Assembly (NCBI RefSeq): GCF_007362775.1
Contig: NZ_CP041692.1
Coordinates: forward strand, 2,046,001-2,110,000
DNA from: Microlunatus elymi
GTDB taxonomy: Bacteria > Actinomycetota > Actinomycetes > Propionibacteriales > Propionibacteriaceae
Length of the DNA stretch: 64,000 bases
Reading direction: 5' to 3'
Part shown: piece by piece, positions 50,297 through 60,660 of the stretch
How the letters are laid out: each line of letters begins with the position of its first letter
Numbering within the stretch: position 1 is the stretch's first letter
The notes under the pieces: model-generated
The model's input: the letters and a program-made list of their open reading frames with translations, nothing else
Database searches by the model: none
Told to the model about the DNA's origin: nothing
Made by a program: the position numbers and the translations under genes

Positions 50297-51058
50297 TCAG
50301 TCGGCGATGCGGATCGCGGTCACCGATTCCAGCAGCGAGTTGCTCATCAGCAGGGTGACCGGGCCGCGCGGCATGTCGAAGGCGATGCCGCCGCGTACCG
50401 TCTGTCCCGGCCGGAGGTAGCCGGTGGCCAGCAGCGGCGGACGAGCACCGGCTTCGCTGGTCTGGTAGACGTTGCTGGACTTGTCGAAGGTCTGGAAGTA
50501 CTGCGGGCCGTAACTGATCCGGCCCTCGGTCGCGCTGATCTCCACCTCGAGTTGGAGGTAGTGGCCATAGATCGGGTCACCGGTCGCACTGCTGGTCCAG
50601 CGGTGCGACCGGACCGTGAGCCGGCCGCTTCCCTCGGTCGAGCTGAACGTGATCGAGTCCTTGGTGTCCTTCGGGACGGCCGACGGGGTCGGCGTCGGGG
50701 TGTTGCCGCCGGCGGTCGCGTTCTCGCGGTCGGCGACATTGGCACGTACGGTGGCGATCACGACGATCAGCGCAACCAGCGCGATCACCGCCGCGGTCAG
50801 GATCGCCGGCAGCCGGTTCTTCGGCGGCCGCTCGGGCTGCGGGCGTGGGGGCTGTGAGGGTCGATCGCCGGTGGGCTGCCACGGACCGGTTGGTCCGCCG
50901 CCGTGGCCGGTGCCGCCGAGTTCGGGCGGGCGTTGACCTGGTGCGCCCCACTGCGGGCCGGGCGCGCCCCATTGCGGGCCGGGCGGGCGGCCGGCATCGG
51001 GGCGTTCAAATCCGGGACCGTGTTGTTGCGGTCCCAGTCCCGTCGGTTCGGAGCTCAT
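50297..51058 (-). CDS. Membrane-anchored DUF4352-like protein
   Basis: A 253-aa protein with a Pro/Gly/Gln-rich cytoplasmic N-terminus (two copies of PGPQWGA), one membrane helix (AILTAAVIALVALIVVIATV, about 88-107) and an extracytoplasmic immunoglobulin-like domain of DUF4352 type (HYLQLEVEISATEG, TGYLRPGQTVRGGIAFDMP). Its function is unknown; related domains occur in secreted actinobacterial proteins. The start at 51058 (MSSEPTG) is chosen because the upstream frame lacks coding character. Confidence 0.75.
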   Translation of the reverse strand: MSSEPTGLGPQQHGPGFERPDAGRPPGPQWGAPGPQWGAPGQRPPELGGTGHGGGPTGPWQPTGDRPSQPPRPQPERPPKNRLPAILTAAVIALVALIVVIATVRANVADRENATAGGNTPTPTPSAVPKDTKDSITFSSTEGSGRLTVRSHRWTSSATGDPIYGHYLQLEVEISATEGRISYGPQYFQTFDKSSNVYQTSEAGARPPLLATGYLRPGQTVRGGIAFDMPRGPVTLLMSNSLLESVTAIRIAD

Positions 51059-51194
51059 CGCGTCCCAAGTTACCTGGCGACAAGCGGTGCCGTGCGCGGC
51101 GTCCTGCCCCGGGTTGTGCACAGGCCTGATCGGGCCGCGAGGGCCCCTGTGGACAGAGGTGATCACTTCGTCGTCGACGGCGGTATATCTAGGC

Positions 51195-52319
51195 ATGACG
51201 ACTTCTCTTCCAGCCATTTCGCCGACCGATGCCGCACCGGTACGGCTGCGCGCCGAGGATCCCGGCGACCTGCTCGCGGTCTTGCCCTATCTGCTCGGTT
51301 ATCACCCCACCGAATCATTGGTGATGGCGGTGGTGTCCGATCGCACCATCGCCGTCGGCGTCCGAGTCGACCTGATCGAGGACCCGGCCGCGATCGCCGA
51401 CCGGTTCGAAGAACTGGCTCGCGTGAACCGGGCCGACGGTGTCCTGCTGGTCGCCTACAGCGCCGATCCGGCCGCAGCGGACCGGTTGCTGCTGCCGACG
51501 ATCACCGCGCTCGCCGAGATCGGCGTGATCGAGGCGCTCTACGCCGACGGCCACCGATGGTGGTCGCGGATCTGTGACCAGGGGTGTTGCCCGCCCGAGG
51601 GGACCGAGTATCGGATCGACGACAACCGGCTCGCTGCCGAGGCGGTCTTCTCCGGGCTCACCGCCGGGAGCGACCGGTCGGCGATCGAGGAACTGGTCCG
51701 CGGGCCGGCACCGGCGCTGATGCCGGTGTTGGACGAGGTGGGCGAACGCATGGTTGACGAGGTCTGCCGGATGGACGTCCAGTGCCGACGCCGACTCATC
51801 CGCGAGCTGGTCGACGACTACGTCGGCCGCCGATCCGCCGGCCAGGCCGTGCAGCTGACCGACGAGGAACTGGTTCGGCTGGCCTGCCTGGTCGTCGATC
51901 TGTGGGTCCGGGACGAGGCGTGGGCGAGGATCACCCGGGAGACGGCGTCGTTCCACGTCGAGCTCTGGCAGCAGGTCGTGTCGCGGTCCGAGGAGGCGTT
52001 GGCCAGTGCGCCGCTGTGCCTGCTCGGGATGGCTGCCTGGGTGGCCGGACAGGGCACGCTGCAGGTCTGTTGCATCGAGCGGATGCGCCGGATCGACCCC
52101 TCCTACTCGATGACCGATCTGTTGCAGGACATCAACGACCGAGCCATTCCGCCCGGGTTCTGGCGCAACGTACGACCTGGCCTGGTTGCCGCGCTGGATG
52201 AGTTGAGCGACGAGTCGGCCGGGCGACTGGACCGCGCCGAGAGGCGACCGAACCGCGCCGAGAGGCGACCGAACCGCGCCGAGAGGCGACGGCGAGCTCG
52301 GCGGCGATCCCGGTGCTGA
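51195..52319 (+). CDS. DUF4192 domain protein
   Basis: A 374-aa actinobacterial protein of unknown role. LLAVLPYLLGYHPTESLVMA is the hallmark of DUF4192; GVRVDL and HRWWSRICDQGCCPPEGTEY are also typical. The C-terminus carries a basic repeat RAERRPN (three copies, encoded by 21-bp tandem repeats at about 52230-52292). TATATC stands 5 nt before the ATG, so a leaderless message is possible. Confidence 0.85.
   Translation: MTTSLPAISPTDAAPVRLRAEDPGDLLAVLPYLLGYHPTESLVMAVVSDRTIAVGVRVDLIEDPAAIADRFEELARVNRADGVLLVAYSADPAAADRLLLPTITALAEIGVIEALYADGHRWWSRICDQGCCPPEGTEYRIDDNRLAAEAVFSGLTAGSDRSAIEELVRGPAPALMPVLDEVGERMVDEVCRMDVQCRRRLIRELVDDYVGRRSAGQAVQLTDEELVRLACLVVDLWVRDEAWARITRETASFHVELWQQVVSRSEEALASAPLCLLGMAAWVAGQGTLQVCCIERMRRIDPSYSMTDLLQDINDRAIPPGFWRNVRPGLVAALDELSDESAGRLDRAERRPNRAERRPNRAERRRRARRRSRC
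52230..52292 (+). repeat. 21-bp tandem repeat inside the DUF4192 gene
   Basis: Nearly three in-frame copies of the unit ACCGCGCCGAGAGGCGACCG-A, each encoding RAERRPN in sequence. Copy number can change without breaking the frame, so tail length is likely variable between strains. Confidence 0.85.
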
Positions 52320-52367
52320 CGGCCAGCGGACGGGGCGCGTCCGCGGCGGGGTCGTTAGATTGACGCC

Positions 52368-53306
52368 ATGACCTCTGAGGCCGGGCGCAGGTTCGTGGTG
52401 TGCGGCGAGACCTTGATCGATCTGGTGCGCGACGAGCGGGACCCGGGCAACACGTTCGCCAGTGGCTGGCAGGCATTGTCGGCCGGCGGACCGATGAACA
52501 CCGCGGTTGCGCTGGCAAAGCTCGGTGTGGACAGCCACTTCCTGGGACGTGTCTCCACCGACGAATTCGGCCGACAGCTCCGCGGTCACATGATCGGGGC
52601 CGGCGTCGACCTCGATCTGGCGATCACCAGTGATCAGGTCACCTCGTTGGCGGTAGTGAGTCTGGACGAGCACGGCAAGGCGAGCTACGCCTTCCACTTC
52701 GACCAGACCGCGAACTTCAACTGGCAGTGCGACGAGTTGCCCAAGCTGACCGACACCGACTGGCTGCATCTCGGGTCGCTGGCGCTGGTCGTTCCGCCGG
52801 GCGGCGAGGTGCTGCTGGACTGGGTCCGGGAGGTGCCGGCGCCGATCTCGATCGACATCAACGTGCGGTCCTCGGTGATCTCGGATCCCGACGCCTATTG
52901 GCGCCGGATCGAACCCTGGCTGCAGGTCCTGGCCGGGAAGGGGATCGTCAAGGCCAGCGACGAGGACGTCGAATTTCTCGGCTCCGAGGGCTGGCGTCGG
53001 GTGGCCGAGCAGTGGCATGTCCGCTACGAGCTGCCCATGATCGTGATCACCCGAGGGGAGGGCGGCGCAAGCGCGCTGACCGGCGACGGCTGGACCGAGG
53101 TGGCCGGCTATCCGACCGCGGTCGTTGACACCGTCGGCGCCGGCGACACCTTCATGGCCGGCTTCCTGGACGGGCACGTCCGGCTCGGTATCGGGCTGGC
53201 GGAGTCGCTGCGGCGTGGTGCCGCCGCGGCCTCGATCGTCTGCTCCCGGCAGGGTGCTCAACCGCCGACGGCCGACGAGGTCGCCGCCTTGCAGGAGGGG
53301 TCCTGA
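52368..53306 (+). CDS. PfkB family carbohydrate kinase
   Basis: A 312-aa sugar kinase, most like fructokinases. VVCGETLIDLV and ALSAGGPMNTAVALAKLG form the sugar-binding start, and DTVGAGDTFMAGFLDG holds the catalytic Asp and anion hole. TAGATT (52356-52361) lies 6 nt before the ATG: a leaderless start. No sugar transporter is adjacent, so the substrate is open. Confidence 0.92.
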   Translation: MTSEAGRRFVVCGETLIDLVRDERDPGNTFASGWQALSAGGPMNTAVALAKLGVDSHFLGRVSTDEFGRQLRGHMIGAGVDLDLAITSDQVTSLAVVSLDEHGKASYAFHFDQTANFNWQCDELPKLTDTDWLHLGSLALVVPPGGEVLLDWVREVPAPISIDINVRSSVISDPDAYWRRIEPWLQVLAGKGIVKASDEDVEFLGSEGWRRVAEQWHVRYELPMIVITRGEGGASALTGDGWTEVAGYPTAVVDTVGAGDTFMAGFLDGHVRLGIGLAESLRRGAAAASIVCSRQGAQPPTADEVAALQEGS

Positions 53307-53362
53307 CGCATCGGCGACCGGCGGGTCGGCCGAGTGAATGAATCGAGTCGAGGAGGAACACG

Positions 53363-54241
53363 GTGCCGAAGTTGTCGCCGGTCGCCGCTACCGCGCAGGG
53401 TCCGATGGTGATCTCGGCGGTCGAGCAGTACGTGCCCGCCCGGCAGCGTCTGCTGGACGACGCCCTGGCGATCAAGATGCTGCCGCGAGCGCAGCGTGCC
53501 TTCGTGAGCTGCTGTCGCTTCGGACCGATCCGCCATGCGCTTCAGTCGGCCAGCGAACGCTCGGTCCCCGGCAGTTGGGGTGGGCTGATCGGGCGGAAGC
53601 GTTACGCCGACGATCAGGTCGCCGCCGCACTGTCCGACGGCATCGATCAACTGGTGGTGCTGGGCGCCGGCCTGGACACTCTCGCCTGTCGATTGGGGTT
53701 ACCGGCCGGGATCGGCACCTACGAGATCGATCTGGCCGAGAACATCGCCGCGAAGCGAGCGGCGCTGGAGGCGATCTACGGCCGGGTGCCCGAACGGCTC
53801 CGCCAGGTGCCGATCGACTTCGATCATGACGATCTCATCACCACGCTGCGCGCGGTCGGCTGGGATTCGGCCCGGCCGACGATGTTCGTCTGGGAGGCGG
53901 TCACCCAATACCTCACCGAGGCGGGCGTCCGCGCGACCCTGCAGGGGCTGGAGTCGGCAGCTGCCGGCAGCCGGCTGATCTTCACCTACGTCCTGCGCGA
54001 TCTCGTCGAGGGCAAGGATCTGCACGGCGCCGAGCGACTGCATCAGCAGTTCGTGGTCAAGAACCCGATCTGGAAGTTCGGCCTGGATCCCGACCAGGTC
54101 GGTCCGCTGCTGAGCGAGCACGGCTGGACCAAGATCGAGGACGTCGGGCCGAAGGAGTACGCCGAACGCTACTTCGGCCCGGCCGGACGTGAGCTGTCCG
54201 CGATGGAGATCGAGAGGTTCGTGCTGGCGCGGCGACCATGA
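53363..54241 (+). CDS. SAM-dependent methyltransferase (leucine carboxyl methyltransferase-like)
   Basis: A 292-aa class I methyltransferase. LVVLGAGLDTLACRLG is the SAM-binding loop, TYEIDLAENIAAKR the acidic loop and MFVWEAVTQYLTEAGV the catalytic-region strand. It belongs to the group, abundant in actinobacteria, that resembles leucine carboxyl methyltransferases and polyketide O-methyltransferases. AGGAGG precedes the GTG. The substrate is not known. Confidence 0.88.
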   Translation: MPKLSPVAATAQGPMVISAVEQYVPARQRLLDDALAIKMLPRAQRAFVSCCRFGPIRHALQSASERSVPGSWGGLIGRKRYADDQVAAALSDGIDQLVVLGAGLDTLACRLGLPAGIGTYEIDLAENIAAKRAALEAIYGRVPERLRQVPIDFDHDDLITTLRAVGWDSARPTMFVWEAVTQYLTEAGVRATLQGLESAAAGSRLIFTYVLRDLVEGKDLHGAERLHQQFVVKNPIWKFGLDPDQVGPLLSEHGWTKIEDVGPKEYAERYFGPAGRELSAMEIERFVLARRP

Positions 54242-54255
54242 TCACCGGGCCTTGA

Positions 54256-54342
54256 TCATTTCGCGCCGGTGTCGAACAGCTCCGGATCGTAGGGCTGGGT
54301 TCCGTCGTCGGTCGTCCAGCGGGAAGCGTACGGCACCGGGTG
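54256..54342 (-). pseudogene. Possible 3' gene remnant
   Basis: On the minus strand a frame reads HPVPYASRWTTDDGTQPYD then PELFDTGAK and a stop, with strong G/C at third positions, but upstream of it the coding character vanishes and there is no start. It resembles a conserved C-terminus cut from its gene. The family is not recognised. Confidence 0.35.
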
Positions 54343-54374
54343 CGGACACGGCGGCGTGCGGGGTCGGTGCCGCA

Positions 54375-54586
54375 CGTTTTCCATCCGGGCGTGGGGGATC
54401 GGCTGGGGTCATGCCGTGGGGTGGTGTCGTATTCCATCCGAAGCGGGGAAGCGTACTCACGAACTTGCGTAACGAAGGTGCAGGTCTCGCCGCCCGAAAC
54501 CTGCGCCTTCGTCACGCAAGTTGACCCGAGCGGCCATGCTCGGTGCTCACGCGGCGGGCGGTGGGTCGCCGTTCGGTTTCCATCCG
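54375..54586. repeat. Gene-free spacer with three copies of a 13-mer and a large hairpin
   Basis: A motif of the form CG(T/G)(T/A)TTCCATCCG occurs at 54375-54387, 54428-54440 and 54574-54586. Between the second and third lies a 23-bp inverted repeat (54463-54485 with 54499-54521) whose only two mismatches are G-T pairs, so it forms a continuous RNA stem with a 13-nt loop. The 54343-54664 stretch has no convincing gene. Confidence 0.6.
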
Positions 54587-54664
54587 CGGTTGGCAAATGC
54601 GTGACACCGCCGGCATCCGGGCTGATATGCGTCGCCGGCATGCGTGGCGGATTAGGTTGCAGGA

Positions 54665-55564
54665 GTGTTCGTCGACGACTATCTGACGTTCCGCACGGAT
54701 GCGGAGCTCAATCTGCACAACCTTCTGTACTCGGACGCGTGGCGGCAGGAGGCAGCCGAGTCCGGTACGCGGCCGAAGGCGCAGACGATCGACGACGAGC
54801 TCGCGCTCCGAGATGGTGCGGGCTATCCGGCGGCCGTGCGCTTCTACCGGCAGCAGCTGATCGACAGGGATCTGCTGTTCGACGCGTCGATGCGGGACCT
54901 GTCATCCCGGCTGGTCGGACGCGACGGTACAACCCCGGCCGGCTGGCGGGAGATCTTCGACCCACTCGTCGAGGACTATCTGGCGACCGACTGGGACCGA
55001 CATCGCGACCGCAACGAGACCTGGACCCGCGAGGTTGCGGACGGGCTGAACCAGCTGCTGCCGGAGGTGATCGCACGCCTGCAGGACGTCTTCGGCCAGG
55101 TGTTACCGGAGCCGCCGGTACTGGTCAGCACCGTGTTGGTCGGCCGGACCGGACCGGCGTACACGGCGGACGACCCGGCGCACATCATCTGTTCCACCAC
55201 GCACCGCAAGGCCCAGGGACTGGCCGCGGTGGAGATCGTCCTGCACGAGGCCTGCCATCTGCTCGCCGATCCGCTCTACCGATCGCTCGACGCCCGCCTC
55301 GACACCGCCGCCGTGCATCGGCCCGAGCTGTGGCACGTGGTGCAGTTCTACCTGGTGGGCGAGGTGGTCGCCGCGGCCTGGCGCCGTCGCGGTGTCGACT
55401 ACGAGCCTTACCTCAGCGCGACCGGGCTGTTCGATCGTGCCTGGCCGCAGCTGCGTGACTGCGTCCCGCGGGCCTGGTCGGGCTACCTCGACGGGTCCTG
55501 GGGATGGGATTCGGCCTGCGATCGACTCGTCGCGGCGGTTGCAGGTGACGTCGCACGTGAGTGA
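54665..55564 (+). CDS. Uncharacterised protein with HExxH metallopeptidase motif
   Basis: A 299-aa protein I do not recognise. EIVLHEACHLL has an HExxH zinc motif (H194, E195, H198), and E233 in FYLVGEVVAAAW, 35 residues later, could be the third ligand of a gluzincin-type site. There is no signal peptide or membrane segment, so it would be cytoplasmic. The N-terminal part is rich in acidic helices. TAGGTT (54653-54658) lies 6 nt before the GTG: a leaderless start. It may be a peptidase or another zinc enzyme. Confidence 0.7.
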   Translation: MFVDDYLTFRTDAELNLHNLLYSDAWRQEAAESGTRPKAQTIDDELALRDGAGYPAAVRFYRQQLIDRDLLFDASMRDLSSRLVGRDGTTPAGWREIFDPLVEDYLATDWDRHRDRNETWTREVADGLNQLLPEVIARLQDVFGQVLPEPPVLVSTVLVGRTGPAYTADDPAHIICSTTHRKAQGLAAVEIVLHEACHLLADPLYRSLDARLDTAAVHRPELWHVVQFYLVGEVVAAAWRRRGVDYEPYLSATGLFDRAWPQLRDCVPRAWSGYLDGSWGWDSACDRLVAAVAGDVARE

Positions 55565-55612
55565 GTGCGACCGTGGCCGTTGAGGATCACGCTCGACGAG
55601 AGGAATCGGCCC

Positions 55613-55933
55613 ATGGAGCTGCAGGAGTTGCAGGAGTCGGCGCGGCAGGTGCGATCGCGGTTCGGCGAATACGAGAGCCGGCGATACGGGCGATCCTGGA
55701 CGCCGGAGGAGATCATGCTCGGTTTCGTCGGCGACGTCGGAGACCTGGCAAAGCTCGTTCAGGGCAAAGACGGAGTCCGCGACACGATCGACCTCGACGC
55801 CAAGCTGGCGCATGAACTGGCCGACTGCCTGTGGTCGGTTCTCATCCTCGCCGACAGCTACCACGTCGACGTGCAGCAGGCGTTCCGCTCGACGATGGCC
55901 GACCTGAACCGGTGGCTGGATTCGCAGGAATGA
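55613..55933 (+). CDS. MazG-like nucleotide pyrophosphohydrolase
   Basis: A 106-aa all-alpha NTP-PPase-like protein. EEIMLGFVGDVGDLAKLV and HELADCLWSVLILAD supply the acidic residues that bind magnesium in MazG-type enzymes, which hydrolyse non-canonical nucleoside triphosphates. ATG 55613 has GAGAGGA upstream. Confidence 0.8.
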   Translation: MELQELQESARQVRSRFGEYESRRYGRSWTPEEIMLGFVGDVGDLAKLVQGKDGVRDTIDLDAKLAHELADCLWSVLILADSYHVDVQQAFRSTMADLNRWLDSQE

Positions 55934-56005
55934 CCGAGTCGACCGCTGCAGCCGGTACGGTATCGGGCGAATCGCACCCAGCTGCATCGAACCTTGAGGA
56001 GTCAC

Positions 56006-56446
56006 GTGAGTCTGTCGGAGAAACTGCTGGCCGAGCCGGCACGCACTGCCGTGATCAGTGATCTCGTGGTGGTCGTGGAGCAGGAGGTCGGGGAGAAGAA
56101 GGGCATTTCCGGCACGGCGGTGAAGGCCGGCTACGGAGCGGTCCGCAAGGTGATGCCGGATCTGAGCAAACGAGCCGTGGTGCGGTTGTTGCCCGACTGC
56201 GCAGTGGCACTCGATCCGTTCTGGGACGACTTCCGGACCTCCGGCGAGGCCGAGTTCGGCAAGTACCTGGCCGGCCGCGGCGACGAGGCGTCGCAGGCGC
56301 TGCTGGCGGTCACCGACGCGAAGGTCGCCGCCACCTCGCGCGAAGTGATCAAGAAGGCGTACAAGCCGCTGCGCGGCAAGGCCGGCGATCACGTCCAGGC
56401 CGCGTTGCCGCGGCTGGGCTCGACGCTGCAGAAGCACGCCGGCTGA
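56006..56446 (+). CDS. Conserved actinobacterial protein (DUF6918-like)
   Basis: A 146-aa cytoplasmic protein. SLSEKLLAEPARTAVISDLV, GISGTAVKAGYGAVRKVMP and LLPDCAVALDPFWDDF match a small conserved actinobacterial family of unknown role. The GTG at 56006 has GAGGAG 6 nt upstream and is preferred over the in-frame start at 55994. It ends 1 bp from the convergent glnD gene. Confidence 0.7.
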   Translation: MSLSEKLLAEPARTAVISDLVVVVEQEVGEKKGISGTAVKAGYGAVRKVMPDLSKRAVVRLLPDCAVALDPFWDDFRTSGEAEFGKYLAGRGDEASQALLAVTDAKVAATSREVIKKAYKPLRGKAGDHVQAALPRLGSTLQKHAG

Positions 56447-56447
56447 G

Positions 56448-58727
56448 TCAGCGGGCCGGTCCGGCGGCGGCTTCGGTCAGGATCCTGACGGCCCGCCGGC
56501 AACGGTCCTGACTCGGGCGTGTGTCGTCGGGCTCGGTGACGTAGAAGGTGTCGATCGCCTGTCCGGCCAGGGTGGTGATGTGCGCCGACCGGATCGACAG
56601 CCCGGCCTCGGCCAGCGCGGCGCCGAGCGCGTACAGCAGTCCGGCGCGATCGGTCACCCGGACCTCGATCACCGCAGCGGTCCGGCTGGCGGAGTCGAAG
56701 AGTTGCACGTACGGCGGTTGATCCTGGCGATGCGCCCGCGCCTCCCGGCGGCGTACCGGACTGAGCACCCGTTGATCATGGTCGGCCAACCGGAGCAGTT
56801 CACCGGCCAGATAGGCACGGTCGGGCAGATCTGCGACGAGGTTGGCGTCCGTCCGCCAGGTGTTCACCGCGACGCCGCCGATGGTGCCGACGACCGCCGA
56901 CCGGACGGTGACCTGGTGAGCCGCCAGCAGACCGGCCGTGTCGCTGAACAGTCCGACCCGATCGGCGCAGGCGATGATCAACTCCACTCCGCCGGGCCGT
57001 TGCTGCATCTCGATCCGTGGCCGGCCGTCCAGCAGCACCGACCGGGCCAACCCGATGCCGAACTCCGATCCGACATCGGCAGGGACTTCCTCCCCCTCCA
57101 GTTGCAGCAGCACCCGATCACCCAGCGCGTTGATCAACTGCGCGCGCCAGGGCGACCACGCCTGCGGGCCTGCCGCCCGGGCATCCGATTCGGTCAGCGC
57201 CCGCAGCAGCTTCAGCGTCGACGCCTTGCCATCGACGGCGGCGATCAGCGCGTCGACGGTGGCCGGATCAGCATGATCACGACGGGTCGCCAGCGTCGCC
57301 AGCGTCAGATGCTCACGCACCAGCAACTCGATCAGGGCCGCATCCTCGGCGGCGACACCGAGCGACAGCACGATCTCGCGCGCCACCGGCGCGCCACCGG
57401 CGGCATGATCAACTCCGGCGACTCCGCGAGCCTTCAGGCCCTTGCCGATGTCGTGGAAAAGGCAAGCCAGCAAGAGAATATCGGGCCTCTCGACGGCGGT
57501 CAGGTGGCGGTGCGCCTCGATCGCGGTCTGCACCGAGTGCCGATCGACGGTGTGCCGATGGATCGGGTTGTACTGCGGTTCGGCCTTGATCAACTCCCAC
57601 TGCGGGATCCAGCGACCGATGCAGCCGTTGAGTTCCAACGCCTCCCAAACCGGGGGCAGCGCGGGCCCGGTCGACAGCATCGCGAGCAGGGACTCCCGGG
57701 CCTCGTCCGGCCACGGGTCGGGAAGCGCCGGGGCCAGATTGCCCAGGTGTTCGGCCGTGACGGGGGAGAGCACAAGCCCACGTTGTGCCGCCAGTGCGCC
57801 CGCGCGGAGGCCGATCAGCGGTTCGCTTGGTGAGGTCAGCCGATCCAGACTCACCTCACCCAGATGGACGACCAGACCATGCGGCGCCCGTTCGTAGTTC
57901 GGACGTCGGCCTCGGCGCGAGAATCCGATCACCCGCCGGGCCGGTACGACCTGACGCGCCTCCCGGACCGTCAGGTCAATCGCGTGGCCGATCCGGCGCG
58001 CCGCCAGCGACACCGAACGGTGCAATCCATCGGTGGGGTCCAGGGCGTCGGTGGAGTTGAAGCCGAGCCGCTGCGCCACGTCCGGCGCCTCGGTGGCCAG
58101 CAGCCGGTCGACGTTGCGGCCCGCGGACAGATGCAGTGCGTCGCGCACGTCGAGCAGGAAGGCGTACGGATCTCGTACGCTCTGATGCGGCCGGTCGGTC
58201 AGCCAGGTCGCCGCCAACGCCCGCAGCATGATCATGTCCCGGAAGCCGCCGCGGGCCTCCTTCAGATCCGGTTCCAGCAGGTAGGCCGCGTCGCCGAAGG
58301 TCTGGTTCCGCTCGACGATGGAGGCGATCAGCTCGTCCAGCCGTTTCCGGGCGCCGGACCGCCACCCGTCCAGCAACCGGCTGCGGGCGTTCGCGGTGAG
58401 CCCGGCGTCGCCGGCGATCACCCGAAGATCGAGCAGGCCGACGCCGGCGGTGAGCTCCTTGGCGGCGACGTCGGCGCACTCGGCCGGTGTGCGAACCGAG
58501 TGATCCAACTTGATCTTGCTGTCCCAGATCGGATACCAGAGCCGTTCGGCCAGCTTGTTGATCTTGCCGAGATCAGCGCCGTCGTGCAGCAGCACAAGAT
58601 CAACATCGGAGTACGGTCCGAGCTCGCGGCGGGCCAGGCTGCCGACAGCGGCCAGGGCGACGCCGAGCTCCGGCCCGCCCGCCCGCTCGTACAGCTCGAC
58701 CAGAGCGGTCTCGACGACCGCGGTCAT
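56448..58727 (-). CDS. glnD: [Protein-PII] uridylyltransferase/uridylyl-removing enzyme
   Basis: Nitrogen sensor of 759 aa that modifies and demodifies the PII protein. The nucleotidyltransferase site is GSLARRELGPYSDVDLVLL (D41, D43); the HD domain has CLFHDIGKGL; two ACT domains (around IIACADRVGLFSDTAGLL and IEVRVTDRAGLLYALG) sense glutamine. In actinobacteria GlnD often adenylylates PII. The ATG at 58727 is the first standard start, but 25 coding-like codons lie upstream in frame to a CTG at 58802, 8 nt after the glnB stop, so the true protein may be longer. Last gene of amtB-glnB-glnD. Confidence 0.95.
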   Translation of the reverse strand: MTAVVETALVELYERAGGPELGVALAAVGSLARRELGPYSDVDLVLLHDGADLGKINKLAERLWYPIWDSKIKLDHSVRTPAECADVAAKELTAGVGLLDLRVIAGDAGLTANARSRLLDGWRSGARKRLDELIASIVERNQTFGDAAYLLEPDLKEARGGFRDMIMLRALAATWLTDRPHQSVRDPYAFLLDVRDALHLSAGRNVDRLLATEAPDVAQRLGFNSTDALDPTDGLHRSVSLAARRIGHAIDLTVREARQVVPARRVIGFSRRGRRPNYERAPHGLVVHLGEVSLDRLTSPSEPLIGLRAGALAAQRGLVLSPVTAEHLGNLAPALPDPWPDEARESLLAMLSTGPALPPVWEALELNGCIGRWIPQWELIKAEPQYNPIHRHTVDRHSVQTAIEAHRHLTAVERPDILLLACLFHDIGKGLKARGVAGVDHAAGGAPVAREIVLSLGVAAEDAALIELLVREHLTLATLATRRDHADPATVDALIAAVDGKASTLKLLRALTESDARAAGPQAWSPWRAQLINALGDRVLLQLEGEEVPADVGSEFGIGLARSVLLDGRPRIEMQQRPGGVELIIACADRVGLFSDTAGLLAAHQVTVRSAVVGTIGGVAVNTWRTDANLVADLPDRAYLAGELLRLADHDQRVLSPVRRREARAHRQDQPPYVQLFDSASRTAAVIEVRVTDRAGLLYALGAALAEAGLSIRSAHITTLAGQAIDTFYVTEPDDTRPSQDRCRRAVRILTEAAAGPAR

Positions 58728-58810
58728 CGAACGCCGACGATCCGGCCCTGCGCTGGTTTCCCAGGAGGACCGGATCGCGACGTTGAGGCGCTCGGTGGTC
58801 AGGTTGAGCG

Positions 58811-60501
<1,691 letters not shown>

Positions 60502-60619
60502 GGTCGTGTCCTTCGGTGAACAGAGCGAGGAAAGCTGGACCCTCGGACAGCGGCCGGCTGGACGGCCCCGAGGTTGCAGCACACTCTGCAAGACCCGTGT
60601 TGCAGCAATGCGTTGCTGC

Positions 60620-60635
60620 GTTACGACCCTGTTTC
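60620..60635 (-). promoter_or_regulatory. GlnR-type box upstream of amtB
   Basis: On the minus strand GAAAC-N6-GTAAC, which has the two half-sites and 6-nt spacing of actinobacterial GlnR boxes. It lies 119 bp before the amtB start. GlnR would activate the operon under nitrogen limitation. Downstream of it is a short inverted repeat, GCAGCAA-TGCG-TTGCTGC. Confidence 0.6.
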
Positions 60636-60660
60636 AGCTGCACGGGAAGGTGCGCGCGGT

